Origin: Phenylobacterium sp. SCN 70-31
GTDB taxonomy: Bacteria > Pseudomonadota > Alphaproteobacteria > Caulobacterales > Caulobacteraceae
Length of the DNA stretch: 64,000 nucleotides
NCBI RefSeq assembly: GCF_001724605.1
Contig: NZ_MEEX01000021.1
Location: 18,501 to 82,500 of the forward strand
Direction of reading: 5' to 3'
Shown here: in pieces, positions 35,773 through 44,484 of the stretch
How positions within the stretch are numbered: the stretch's first letter is position 1
How the letters are laid out: each line of letters starts with the position of its first letter
Notes under the pieces: model-generated
What the model was told of the DNA's origin: nothing
The model's database searches: none
Seen by the model: only the letters and a program-made list of their open reading frames with translations
Translations under genes and position numbers: made by a program

Positions 35773-36048
35773 TCAGTTCACCCGCCCCTCGTTCGACCCC
35801 TCTGCGAGGTCGGGATCGTCGCCCTCGACCAGCGCCGTGATGAGGGAGAGTTCGTGGCGCAGGTGGTCCCAGGTCGCATTGCTTCCACTGGCCATCTCGC
35901 GACTCTCGCTCAGGATTCCGGCGAATACGGCCCGCAGGTCCTCCAGCAGATGCTCGTCGCGAAGCGCCAGCAGGACCGTGAGGCCCTTCAGCAGCTTGTC
36001 GTTGGCGTGAACCATCGCCGCGAGACGCTCCGTGTCGGTCTGAGCCAT
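35773..36048 (-). CDS. Small helical hypothetical protein
   Basis: 91 aa, no membrane segment, largely predicted helix (NDKLLKGLTVLLALRDEHLL, DLRAVFAGILSESREMASGS, LRHELSLITALVEG) and an acidic tail. Not recognised. It is convergent with the JAMM-like gene and ahead of the DUF1801 pair in transcription order from another start. Confidence 0.6.
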   Translation of the reverse strand: MAQTDTERLAAMVHANDKLLKGLTVLLALRDEHLLEDLRAVFAGILSESREMASGSNATWDHLRHELSLITALVEGDDPDLAEGSNEGRVN

Positions 36049-36129
36049 GGATTGGATGTCCTTCCGTGGGTGGCCGACATAACGCCGGCGCCCAGCGGTC
36101 GTTGCAACGACGTCGCGGCGTTCACCCGT

Positions 36130-36522
36130 TCAGCAACGGCGTTGCTTCGTCGCGTTGAACGCCGCGGCGGCCTGGATCAGGGACTGGAAGGCCCCGGCAT
36201 CGAGGAGATCGCCTTCGCGCAGGTCGATGGCGCGGCGCACCTTCCCCTCCAAACTCGCGTTGAACAGGCCCGAGGGATCGGGCAGCGCCGCGCCCTGCGC
36301 GAAGGTGAGCTTCACCACCGCCTTGTAGGTCTCTCCCGTGCAGAGGATCCCGCCGCAGGACCAGACCGGCACGCCTCGCCACTTCCATTCCTCGACCACG
36401 TCCGGGACGGCCTCGTGGATCAGGGCGCGGACGCGGGCCAGGGTTTCGCCGCGCCAGTCGGCGAGCGCAGTGATGCGGGCGTCGATGAGCGTCGCGGGGG
36501 CGTCGGGTTCGGAGGCGGCCAT
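36130..36522 (-). CDS. DUF1801 domain protein (second of a pair)
   Basis: 130 aa. The core VRALIHEAVPDVVEEWKWRG followed by VWSCGGILCTGETYKAVVKL matches the DUF1801 (YdhG-like) fold, a small alpha/beta domain of unknown biochemical role. It lies 3 bases after the other DUF1801 gene on the same strand and is probably a diverged duplicate. Confidence 0.85.
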   Translation of the reverse strand: MAASEPDAPATLIDARITALADWRGETLARVRALIHEAVPDVVEEWKWRGVPVWSCGGILCTGETYKAVVKLTFAQGAALPDPSGLFNASLEGKVRRAIDLREGDLLDAGAFQSLIQAAAAFNATKQRRC

Positions 36523-36525
36523 GCG

Positions 36526-36972
36526 TCACATCTTCTCGCCGGGCAGCCGACAGGCCTGCCGCACCCAGTCGGCCACCTGGGCCTCGTCGAAGCCCCCGTC
36601 GTGGATGTGGAGATAGCGGGTGTCCTGGCTCTTGGAGGCGACCGGGGGCATGGGCGTCAGCGACCGGCCGCGGAAGAAGGCCACCTTCACGTACTTCGCG
36701 AAGACGTGAAAGCTCAGGAACCAGACGTCCTTCTCCAGGCCGTAGAGAGGCGAGTTCCATTTCACCGCCTTGCACACGCCGGGAACCTCGGCGGTGATGA
36801 GGCGATCGAGACGGCGACCGACGTCGCGCGTCCAGTCGGGCATGGCGTCGATGTAGGCCTGGACCGACGCGTCGCCGTAGCCCTTGGCGATCTGGGGATT
36901 GCCGCCGGAGAGCCGCCTGGGAGCGTCAGGCTTTCGGGCGTCGGACTTGGGCGCGTCGGACTTGGGGGCCAT
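36526..36972 (-). CDS. DUF1801 domain protein (first of a pair)
   Basis: 148 aa. After a basic, Lys/Pro/Asp-rich tail (MAPKSDAPKSDARKPDAP) comes a DUF1801 domain: VGRRLDRLITAEVPGVCKAV, KWNSPLYG and SFHVFAKYVKVAFFRG. Function unknown. It is first in a two-gene unit with 36130-36522. Confidence 0.85.
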   Translation of the reverse strand: MAPKSDAPKSDARKPDAPRRLSGGNPQIAKGYGDASVQAYIDAMPDWTRDVGRRLDRLITAEVPGVCKAVKWNSPLYGLEKDVWFLSFHVFAKYVKVAFFRGRSLTPMPPVASKSQDTRYLHIHDGGFDEAQVADWVRQACRLPGEKM

Positions 36973-37085
36973 GCGGCACAGTGGCCGCGATGGGGCGTGG
37001 CCGCAACCTGAGCCGGAAGCCCCGCCGCCTGCTCTTCGCCTCGGTTCCAGGCCCGCCGCCCTCCCCCATCGCTGGTGAAATGCTG

Positions 37086-39749
37086 TCAGACGCCCTCGAG
37101 GCGCGAGAGCGCCGCCTGGAGCTTGTCGCGGGCGGCCTGGGCGTCGGCGAGGCGATCGCGGTTCTCCTCGACCACCTCCTCGGGCGCGCGGGCGACGAAG
37201 TCGGGATTGGCCAGCTTCTTCGCGGTGCGGTCGATATCGGCGGCGAGGTTGGCGACCTCCTTGCCCAGGCGTGCGCGTTCCGCGGCGATGTCGATGAATT
37301 CGGCCACCGGCAGGGCCAGAGTCGCGCCCGCCACCACGTAGGGGATCGCACCGGCCGGAGCCGCATCCACGACACGAACCTCCGAGACCCGCAGCAGGCG
37401 ACCGATCAGGGCGGCGCTGCGCTCAAGCACCGCCTGCTGCGCGCCGGAGGCCTCGACCACGAGCAGCGGCGGCTGAGCGGAGGGCGGCACGTTCAAGCCC
37501 TGGCGCACCGAGCGGCCCTCGGTGATGGTCTCGATGATGAGGCCGATCTCGGCGTCGGCAGCCGGATCGACCAGATTTTCCGGAAGGTCGGGCCAGGGCG
37601 CGGTCATGAGGAAGCCGCCGTGCTTGCGCGCGGCGCCCAGGTCGGCGGTCTGCTCCCACAGCTCTTCGGTGATGAAGGGCATGACCGGGTGAAGCAGGGT
37701 CAGGATCACGTCCAGAACCCAGGCGGCCGTGGCCTGGGTCTCGGCCTTCGCAGCCGCGTCGTCGCCGGTGAGCAGGGGCTTGGCCAACTCCACATACCAG
37801 TCGCAGAACTGGTTCCAGATGAAGCGGTAGAGCCCGTTCGCCGCCTCGTCGAAGCCGCAGCCGGCCAACGCAGTGGTGACGGCGGCGGCCGTGCGCTGCG
37901 TCTCGCCCACGATCCAGCGGTTGAGCGGCGCGGTGACGGCCGCAGGGTCGAAGCCCTCGGCGCGGGCGCAGCCGTTCATCTGGCAGAAGCGCGTGGCGTT
38001 CCAAAGCTTGGTGCCGAAGTTGCGGTACCCCTCGATCCTGGGCTTGGACAGCTTGATGTCGCGCGCCTGGCCCGACATCGCGGTGAGCGTGAAGCGCAGG
38101 GCGTCGGCGCCGAACTCGTCCACGAGGTCCAGCGGGTCCATGACGTTGCCCTTGGACTTGGACATCTTGGCGCCCGTGGCGTCCCGGACCAGGGCGTTGA
38201 TGAACACCCGCTTGAACGGGACCTCGCCGGTGAAGTGGATGCCCTGCATCATCATCCGGGCGACCCAGAAGAAGATGATGTCGAAGCCCGTGATCAGGGT
38301 ATGGGTCGGGTAGAACCGCGCCAGGTCCGCCGTCTTTTCCGGCCAGCCCATGGTGGAGAACGGCCACAGGCCCGACGAGAACCAGGTGTCGAGGACGTCC
38401 TCGTCCTGCTTCAGCGGCGTCGGCCGGCCATAGTGTTCTTCGGCCTTCTTCAGCGCCTCGGCCTCGGTCTCCTCGACGAAGGCCTTACCATCCGGACCAT
38501 ACCACGCGGGGATTCGGTGACCCCACCAGAGCTGGCGGCTGACGCACCAGGGCTGGATGTTCCGCATCCATTCGAAATAGGTCTTCTCCCAATGCTTGGG
38601 CACGAAGACGGTGTCGCCCGCTTCCACCGCCTTGATGGCGGGCTTGGCCAGGACGTCGGCGGCGACGTACCACTGGTCGGTCAGATAGGGTTCGACCACC
38701 ACGCCCGAACGGTCGCCATGCGGCACGGTATGCTTCGTCTTCTCGATCCCTCGCAGCAGGCCCAGGGCCTCGAACTGCTCGATCACCTTCTTGCGGGCCA
38801 CGAACCGGTCCAGGCCGCGATATTCCGGCGGGGCGTTGTCGTTGATCTTCGCGAAGTCGTCGAAGAGGTTGATCATCGGCAGGTTGTGACGCTTGCCGAC
38901 GGCGAAATCGTTGAAGTCGTGGGCCGGCGTGATCTTCACCGCGCCCGAACCCTTTTCCGGATCGGGATACTCATCGGCGATGATCGGGATCGGCCGGTTC
39001 ACGATCGGCAGGCGCACGGCCTTGCCGACCAGGGCCTTGTAGCGTTCGTCGGACGGATGGACCGCCACGGCGGTGTCGCCCAGCATCGTTTCGGGCCGGG
39101 TGGTGGCCACCACGATCTCGCCCGAGCCGTCCTCGAGCGGATAGGCGAAGTGCCAGTAGTGGCCGTCCACCTCGCGCGCCTCGACCTCAAGGTCCGAGAT
39201 GGCGGTCTGGAAGTGGGGGTCCCAGTTCACCAGCCGCTTGTCGCGGTAGATCAGCTTCTCCTTGTGGAGCTGGACGAACACTTTGCGGACGGCGGCGCTA
39301 AGGCCCTCGTCCAGGGTGAAGCGCTCACGGCTCCAGTCGCACGAAGCCCCAAGGCGGCGGAGCTGGTTGACGATGGTCCCGCCGGACTCGGCCTTCCATT
39401 CCCAGACCTTGGCCACGAACTCGTCGCGGCCCATGTCGCGGCGGCTGCGGTTGCCCCGTTCGGCGAGTTGGCGCTCGACCACCATCTGGGTGGCGATGCC
39501 GGCGTGGTCGGTGCCGGGCAGCCAGAGCGCGGCCTTGCCCCGCATGCGCTCGAAGCGGATCAGCACATCCTGCAAGGTGTTGTTCAGCGCATGCCCGATG
39601 TGCAGCGAGCCCGTCACGTTCGGCGGCGGAATGACAATGGAGAACGGCTCGGCGGCCGGGTCGTCGGTGGGCGAAAACGCACCCGAGTTTTCCCACGCGG
39701 CGTAGAGGCGCGGTTCGGCGGACTTGGGGTCGAAGGTCTTGTCGAGCAT
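37086..39749 (-). CDS. valS: Valyl-tRNA synthetase
   Basis: 887 aa from the ATG at 39749 ([20 protein letters not shown]); the ORF track's upstream extension carries no homologous residues. Class I synthetase: HIGH motif as LHIGHALNN after PPNVTGS, the editing domain ([17 protein letters not shown]), KMSKS as [11 protein letters not shown], a tRNA-binding helical domain and a C-terminal coiled coil ([20 protein letters not shown]). Full length. It is downstream of popZ on the same strand, as in Caulobacter. Confidence 0.97.
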   Translation of the reverse strand: MLDKTFDPKSAEPRLYAAWENSGAFSPTDDPAAEPFSIVIPPPNVTGSLHIGHALNNTLQDVLIRFERMRGKAALWLPGTDHAGIATQMVVERQLAERGNRSRRDMGRDEFVAKVWEWKAESGGTIVNQLRRLGASCDWSRERFTLDEGLSAAVRKVFVQLHKEKLIYRDKRLVNWDPHFQTAISDLEVEAREVDGHYWHFAYPLEDGSGEIVVATTRPETMLGDTAVAVHPSDERYKALVGKAVRLPIVNRPIPIIADEYPDPEKGSGAVKITPAHDFNDFAVGKRHNLPMINLFDDFAKINDNAPPEYRGLDRFVARKKVIEQFEALGLLRGIEKTKHTVPHGDRSGVVVEPYLTDQWYVAADVLAKPAIKAVEAGDTVFVPKHWEKTYFEWMRNIQPWCVSRQLWWGHRIPAWYGPDGKAFVEETEAEALKKAEEHYGRPTPLKQDEDVLDTWFSSGLWPFSTMGWPEKTADLARFYPTHTLITGFDIIFFWVARMMMQGIHFTGEVPFKRVFINALVRDATGAKMSKSKGNVMDPLDLVDEFGADALRFTLTAMSGQARDIKLSKPRIEGYRNFGTKLWNATRFCQMNGCARAEGFDPAAVTAPLNRWIVGETQRTAAAVTTALAGCGFDEAANGLYRFIWNQFCDWYVELAKPLLTGDDAAAKAETQATAAWVLDVILTLLHPVMPFITEELWEQTADLGAARKHGGFLMTAPWPDLPENLVDPAADAEIGLIIETITEGRSVRQGLNVPPSAQPPLLVVEASGAQQAVLERSAALIGRLLRVSEVRVVDAAPAGAIPYVVAGATLALPVAEFIDIAAERARLGKEVANLAADIDRTAKKLANPDFVARAPEEVVEENRDRLADAQAARDKLQAALSRLEGV

Positions 39750-39787
39750 GGCGGAGGTCTTCTGAACGAGCCGCGGCAGTACCGCAA

Positions 39788-39832
39788 TTCCTCCCCGTCG
39801 CGGGAGGTGGCGCGAAGCGCCGTAGGGACTTC
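39788..39832. repeat. Short copy of the intergenic palindromic repeat
   Basis: TTCCTCCCCGTCGCGGGAGG then GGCGCGAAGCGCCGTAGGG follows the left-half pattern of the element at 11798-11925 (CTCCTCCCCCG, GGTGGCGGCGGAGCCGACGGAGGG). It sits in the valS 5' leader and carries only the left arm. Confidence 0.5.
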
Positions 39833-39944
39833 CACTCAATAGGCGCCGCGGGCGCGTTTTGCCCAGCGCCACGGCGGACGATCATATCGCCCGAGCGGAA
39901 GGTTCCTTGGTCAGCTTCCCCTGGAAGGGAGCAACAGGGTCGTC

Positions 39945-40511
39945 CTAGCGTACTCGGCCGCGCGCGATGCGTTCGACCTCGGCCTCGACGGCCTGCTGCA
40001 CGATCGACGGCAGGTTGTCGTCGAGCCATTGCTGAAGCAGCGGGCGCAGAAGTTCGCGGACCACATCCTCCAGGGTGCGCCCCTCGGCGGGCATCAGGAG
40101 GCTGGACGACAGGCGGCCGAAGGTGGCCGCTGTCGCGGCCGCCACCGAGGCGCTCACCAGACCGTCCGCAGCGGGCGGCGGCGCGGCGACCGGTTGGGGC
40201 TCCGGCTCCGGCTCCGGCCCGACGGCGACCACATCCAGGTCGCCGTGGCTTTCCACGCGCTGGGTCAGTTCCAGATCGTCATCATCGTCGTCGAGGTCGG
40301 GCGCCGGCTCGAAGCCTCCCGCCACCGCCGGTTCGGGCTCAGGTTCGGGAATCGGCAGCGGGTCGGCGTCGCCCTTGAGGGGCACGGGTTCCGATTCGGC
40401 TGCAGGCAGCTCAGGGCCGCCTTCGGCCGGAGCCTCGTCCTCGGAGATGATCCGACGGATGGAGGCGAGAATCTCCTCCATGGTCGGTTCTTGAGAGCTT
40501 TGCTCGGACAT
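39945..40511 (-). CDS. popZ: Polar organising protein PopZ
   Basis: 188 aa. The N-terminus MSEQSSQEPTMEEILASIRR followed by IISEDEAP, a long acidic Pro/Glu-rich disordered linker, and the C-terminal helices RTLEDVVRELLRPLLQQWLD and LPSIVQQAVEAEVERIARGR match PopZ. PopZ self-assembles into a polar microdomain that tethers the ParB-parS centromere and recruits polarity factors. The N-terminal helix binds clients and the C-terminal helices drive oligomerisation. Its place between valS and tolC/pcm is as in Caulobacter crescentus. Confidence 0.95.
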   Translation of the reverse strand: MSEQSSQEPTMEEILASIRRIISEDEAPAEGGPELPAAESEPVPLKGDADPLPIPEPEPEPAVAGGFEPAPDLDDDDDDLELTQRVESHGDLDVVAVGPEPEPEPQPVAAPPPAADGLVSASVAAATAATFGRLSSSLLMPAEGRTLEDVVRELLRPLLQQWLDDNLPSIVQQAVEAEVERIARGRVR

Positions 40512-40593
40512 CAGCCTGCCGCCACGGTTGAATCTCGGAACCCGAGCCTAAGCGCCAGCGGCCCATCGTGCAATTTCTGAGGGCGCCGCTCCG

Positions 40594-42165
40594 TCAACGG
40601 GGCGCCGATGGCGCGACGGCCGGCGCCGGCTGGAGGCCGGGCGCGACGGGCGCCTGATCCTTCGGCTCGGACGGGGCGCTCGAGGGGAACGGGGTCAGCA
40701 GGCGGTCGATCACGCCGATCGGCTCCTCCCACGGGACCCAGCCCCAGGTGATGCGCAGTTTCCGGAAGTTCTTCGCGGCGTCGTACTGCGGCTCGCTGGG
40801 AATGAGGTGCTTCGCCTCCAGCCGTCCCATGGTGGCCACCACGTTGGCGGCGGCCACGTATTCGTCGCGGCGCGAACTGACCTGATTCAGCTCGGCCTGC
40901 CGAAGTTCCTGCTCGGCGTTCAGCACGTCGATGGTGGTGCGCAGGCCCACCTGCTGCTCCTGGCGCGTGCCCTCGGCGGCGATACGCGCGGCCCGCACCT
41001 GCTCCTCGCTGGAGGCGATGTTGGCGCGGGCGGCGATGAGCTGGCTCCACCACTGAGTGGCGGCCTGAAGGACGTTGCGGCGCACGCCTTCGATGGTGAT
41101 CCGGTCGGCGTTGTTGCGTTCGGCGGCGGCGCGCACGCGCGAGGTGGTCAGACCGCCGTTGAACAGGGGCACCGAGGCGTTGACCGTGGCCGAATATCCC
41201 CGGCCCCAGGTTTCACGGGGATCCCAGGGGTCGACGACACCCTGGTGGCCGACCTGAAGCTGGGCCGAAACCTGCGGCATGCGCTCGGCGCGGGCGCCGG
41301 CCAGACGCGCTCGACTGGCCATCTCCGTGTATTGCTGGGCGCGAAGCTGAGGATTGAATTCCTCGGCGGCCTGGAAGACCTCGTCGGGGTCGCCGGGCAG
41401 GAGGAAGGCCAGCGAGGGCTCCGGCGCCAGGTCTCCGGGATTCTGCCCGACCAGGGCCGCATAGCTGGCCCGCGTGATGGCGAGTTGGGCCACCGCCTGC
41501 TGATAGAGCGCCTGGGCCTGCGAGAGCCGCGCCTGCGACTGGGCCACGTCGGTGCGGGTCACCTCGCCGACATCGAAGCGCGCCTGGGACTCCTCAAGCT
41601 GGCGGGTCAGGACGCTGACGTTCTCCTGACGGATGCGCAGCGTCTCCTGATCGCGGCGGGTGTCGGAATAGGCCTGGATGACCGAGACGATCACCTGGGC
41701 CTCCACCCGGCGCAAGGTCTCGCGTCCGGCCAGGACATCGGCATTGGCGGCGTTGACGGCCGCCGCGACGCGGCCGCCTGTCCACAGGGGCTGGCTGAAG
41801 GTGAGCGCCGCCTGTCCCACATTGCTGCGGCTGGCGCCGCCCACGAGCGCGCCGGGCGTGTCCGGGATCCCGTCACCGTCGAAGTCCTGACCACGGCCAC
41901 GCAACGGCGTCTGATTCTCGCTCCAGCGCGCGCTGCCCGCCAACCCCAGCGTGGGCCGCCAGCCGCTGCGGGCCTGGACGTAGCTTTCGTCGAGCGCACG
42001 CTGGGTGGCCCGCTGGGCCTGGAGCGTTGGGTTGTTCTGGTAGGCCAGCGCGATGGCGTCGGCCAGGGTCTCGGCCTGCGCAGGCGCGGCCGCCAGAGTC
42101 GCGGCGGACAGGGCGCCCACACACACGGTCGCGGCCAGGAGTCGGCCGCGGAAGGTCATCGACAT
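40594..42165 (-). CDS. tolC: TolC-family outer-membrane efflux/type I secretion protein
   Basis: 523 aa with a signal peptide (LLAATVCVGALSAATLAAAPAQA) and two outer-membrane efflux protein repeats: LADAIALAYQNNPTLQAQRA, RRVEAQVIVSVIQAYSDTRR, and later LRTTIDVLNAEQELRQAELN. It should form the trimeric exit duct for a type I secretion or drug efflux pump. No inner-membrane or adaptor gene is nearby; the same position in Caulobacter holds the RsaF-type protein. The C-terminal 60 residues are a Pro/Ala-rich periplasmic tail. Confidence 0.93.
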   Translation of the reverse strand: MSMTFRGRLLAATVCVGALSAATLAAAPAQAETLADAIALAYQNNPTLQAQRATQRALDESYVQARSGWRPTLGLAGSARWSENQTPLRGRGQDFDGDGIPDTPGALVGGASRSNVGQAALTFSQPLWTGGRVAAAVNAANADVLAGRETLRRVEAQVIVSVIQAYSDTRRDQETLRIRQENVSVLTRQLEESQARFDVGEVTRTDVAQSQARLSQAQALYQQAVAQLAITRASYAALVGQNPGDLAPEPSLAFLLPGDPDEVFQAAEEFNPQLRAQQYTEMASRARLAGARAERMPQVSAQLQVGHQGVVDPWDPRETWGRGYSATVNASVPLFNGGLTTSRVRAAAERNNADRITIEGVRRNVLQAATQWWSQLIAARANIASSEEQVRAARIAAEGTRQEQQVGLRTTIDVLNAEQELRQAELNQVSSRRDEYVAAANVVATMGRLEAKHLIPSEPQYDAAKNFRKLRITWGWVPWEEPIGVIDRLLTPFPSSAPSEPKDQAPVAPGLQPAPAVAPSAPR

Positions 42166-42338
42166 TCTTTATCCCCGAACTCGCGAGAGACGCAGTCCTC
42201 TTGGAACCCGTGCAGTGTTCAACCTTGTATGCCGTGCTCTGCCGTCTGCTCCAAGCCGCGTCACCTTAAGCTTTTTTCACCCCCACCTTCTCATCCGGGC
42301 GTTTCGAGGGTGTTTCAGGACCGGGGCCGGAAAGCGAA

Positions 42339-42902
42339 CTAGAACGCAAAGCCGGGCGCCGGCTCGAAGCCGGCCAGCACGGGCGGAAAGGCATCGAACA
42401 GGTCGCGGCGTCCGAAACCGTCGGCGGCCTTCACATAGAGCACGGCCTGACCGACCGCCCCGCCGCGCTCGACCACGCCCAGGCGGCCACCCCCGGCCAG
42501 CACCGCCGTCCACGCCTCGGGCGCGCGGGTCACGGCGCCCTCGCAGATCACGATGTCGAACGGCCCCGCGGGAATCGCCTCGCCGGCGTCGGCCTGGACG
42601 ACCGCGCAGCCCAGATCCTCCAGCACCGCGGCCGCGTAGGGCGCCGAGATCGCCAGCGCGCGCTCGCCCGGCATGGGACGCAACGCCTGGAGCAGCTTGG
42701 AGACGTCGCGCGGCTTCAGCAGCCAGCGGCCGGGCGCGTACTCGGCCTCGATGTCGGCGTACGCCAGCGCCCCCTTGTCGGCGGCCAGAAACCGTTCGCG
42801 CGCCACCTTCCGCATGGCGTCGTGGATGCGCACGTCGGTGACGTCCTGGGTGCGCACCTGACTCTCCACCATGTTGAGACGAGCGGCGGTGAAATCGGAC
42901 AT
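42339..42902 (-). CDS. pcm: Protein-L-isoaspartate O-methyltransferase-like protein (degenerate)
   Basis: 187 aa. The N-terminus is PCMT-like: ARLNMVESQVRTQDVTD and AMRKVARERFLAADKGALAY. The enzyme should repair isoaspartate using SAM, but motif I, usually a VLEIGTGSGY-like glycine loop, reads ALAISAPYAAAVLEDLG here, with the glycines lost. The protein is also shorter than normal (about 210-220). It may no longer methylate. It lies ahead of tolC on the same strand, as is common in Alphaproteobacteria. Confidence 0.8.
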   Translation of the reverse strand: MSDFTAARLNMVESQVRTQDVTDVRIHDAMRKVARERFLAADKGALAYADIEAEYAPGRWLLKPRDVSKLLQALRPMPGERALAISAPYAAAVLEDLGCAVVQADAGEAIPAGPFDIVICEGAVTRAPEAWTAVLAGGGRLGVVERGGAVGQAVLYVKAADGFGRRDLFDAFPPVLAGFEPAPGFAF

Positions 42903-43012
42903 CGAAAATCCCTGGGCGCGGAGAAGCCTTGTGCGGCGCGTTATAGGCGCACGCGGCCGGAAGGCAATTGCGGCCGAAGGACCGTTCTGTTAGCACCGCC
43001 GCTCACTTCGGC

Positions 43013-43086
43013 GGCCTGATGGCGGAGTGGTGACGCACCGGACTGCAAATCCGTGAACCCGGGTTCGATTCCCGGTCAGGCCTCCA
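43013..43086 (+). tRNA. tRNA-Cys (GCA)
   Basis: Cloverleaf with acceptor GGCCTGA / TCAGGCC, T arm CCGGGTTCGATTCCCGG, anticodon GCA inside GGACTGCAAATCC, and encoded CCA (43084-43086). Confidence 0.95.
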
Positions 43087-43133
43087 ACCTCCCCGCCCCT
43101 TCCCGACGCGTCGGCCCGTCAGCCCTCGCCGGA

Positions 43134-44192
43134 CTACGGGCGGCTTTCCGCCTCGAGAACGATGCTGCGCGCCTCGACCAGCCCGGCGGCGACGTTGGGC
43201 AGGCGGTCCTTGAGGAAGAAGACACCGTAGAGCCCGCTGTCGCGGTCGAGCCAGGGATAGGTCCCGAAGGCGCCCGGACTCGACACCAGGCCACAGGCGC
43301 CGTCGGCCTTCACCGTCTCGCACCAGTTGCCCAGCGCATAGGCGTTCAGGCGAGTCGCCCCCGGCGGCTTGTAGGCCATGTCGGCGTTCGCGGTCTGAAT
43401 GCGCTCCATCTCGTCGAAGGCGGCTTCGGACAGGATGCGCACGCCGTTCGCCTGGCCGCGCCCAGCCAGCATGTGCAGGAACGCCGTATAGTCCGCGGCC
43501 GTGGTCCAGACCCCGGCCTGGAGGTTGGGATTGCGGACGCCGGCTGGGTCCAGGGGGCGGGTGGGATAGCCCCAGGCGGTGCGCTTCAGGCCCAGCGGCC
43601 CGGCGATGCGCTCCTGGAAGAGCTGGGCCCACGACTTACCCGTGACCTGCTCGGCCAAGGCTCCGGCCACCTGGAACGAGGGCGCGCCGTAGCGGAAGGT
43701 CGAACCAGGCCGGTCCTTCAGCGGACGGGCCGCGATCAGGCGGGCCGACTCGGCCAGCGTGACGCCCGAATCCTGGCTGAGGTCGACGAAGCCGGTCAGG
43801 TCGCCCTGCCCGGCGGTGTAGGACAGAATCTGGCGCAGGGTGATGGCGGCGGCCTCGCCCTGGAAATCCGGCAGCCGGCGGCCGATCGGCTCGTCCAGGC
43901 TCAGCTTGCCTTCGTCCACCAGGGTCATGATCAGGGCGACGGTCATCCACTTCGACGCCGACGCGACCGGCAGCTGCGCGTCGGGCGCGATCGTCCCGAC
44001 ATCCAGCCGGTAGAGCAGTTCGCCGTCCTTCAGGATCATGGCGGTCAGACCCGGCGGCCCCGAGCGGACCACCTCCTCCAGCTTCGTGCGCAGGGCGGGC
44101 GGGGGATCTGCCGCGGCGGCCTGGCCGCCGATGACCAGGACGAGCGCCCCGGCGGCGGCGGCGCGAACGAGGGTGTGCTTGCGGGCGGTCAT
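43134..44192 (-). CDS. Beta-lactamase-family serine hydrolase, exported
   Basis: 352 aa from the ATG at 44192, for which GAGG has better spacing than for the ATG at 44198; the long ORF-track extension is not homologous. It has a signal peptide (LVRAAAAGALVLVIGGQAAA). The class C/penicillin-binding-like Ser-x-x-Lys is SASK in LPVASASKWMTVA, and the Tyr motif is YGA in FRYGAPSFQVAG. Members act as esterases, peptidases or beta-lactamases; the substrate cannot be read. Confidence 0.88.
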   Translation of the reverse strand: MTARKHTLVRAAAAGALVLVIGGQAAAADPPPALRTKLEEVVRSGPPGLTAMILKDGELLYRLDVGTIAPDAQLPVASASKWMTVALIMTLVDEGKLSLDEPIGRRLPDFQGEAAAITLRQILSYTAGQGDLTGFVDLSQDSGVTLAESARLIAARPLKDRPGSTFRYGAPSFQVAGALAEQVTGKSWAQLFQERIAGPLGLKRTAWGYPTRPLDPAGVRNPNLQAGVWTTAADYTAFLHMLAGRGQANGVRILSEAAFDEMERIQTANADMAYKPPGATRLNAYALGNWCETVKADGACGLVSSPGAFGTYPWLDRDSGLYGVFFLKDRLPNVAAGLVEARSIVLEAESRP

Positions 44193-44484
44193 CGTCATCC
44201 TCGGCGGAAAGTGGCGGACGGCGCAGGCTATCCCGGCGTCCGACCTCTCGCGCCCCGGCGACAGGGTCTCGCGCGATAGCCCGGAGCTATCCCGCACCCT
44301 TCTCGCCAAGCCTCTCTGCGAGCGGCGTCCGCGGCAGCGGGCCATACGTACCGTCCAGCAGACGGCGCACATTTAATTTACGAATGTCATATGTCAGCCC
44401 CGGCTTCGCCATCCGGCCGCCACGTTCTGGCGGCGAAGCTCGGGCTTCCGCATGCAGACCGGCTGATGGCCTGGAAGGACACCG

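Noticed and set aside
36981-39842. 953 aa plus-strand ORF opposite valS
   Set aside because: Shadow of valS; no domain-like segments.
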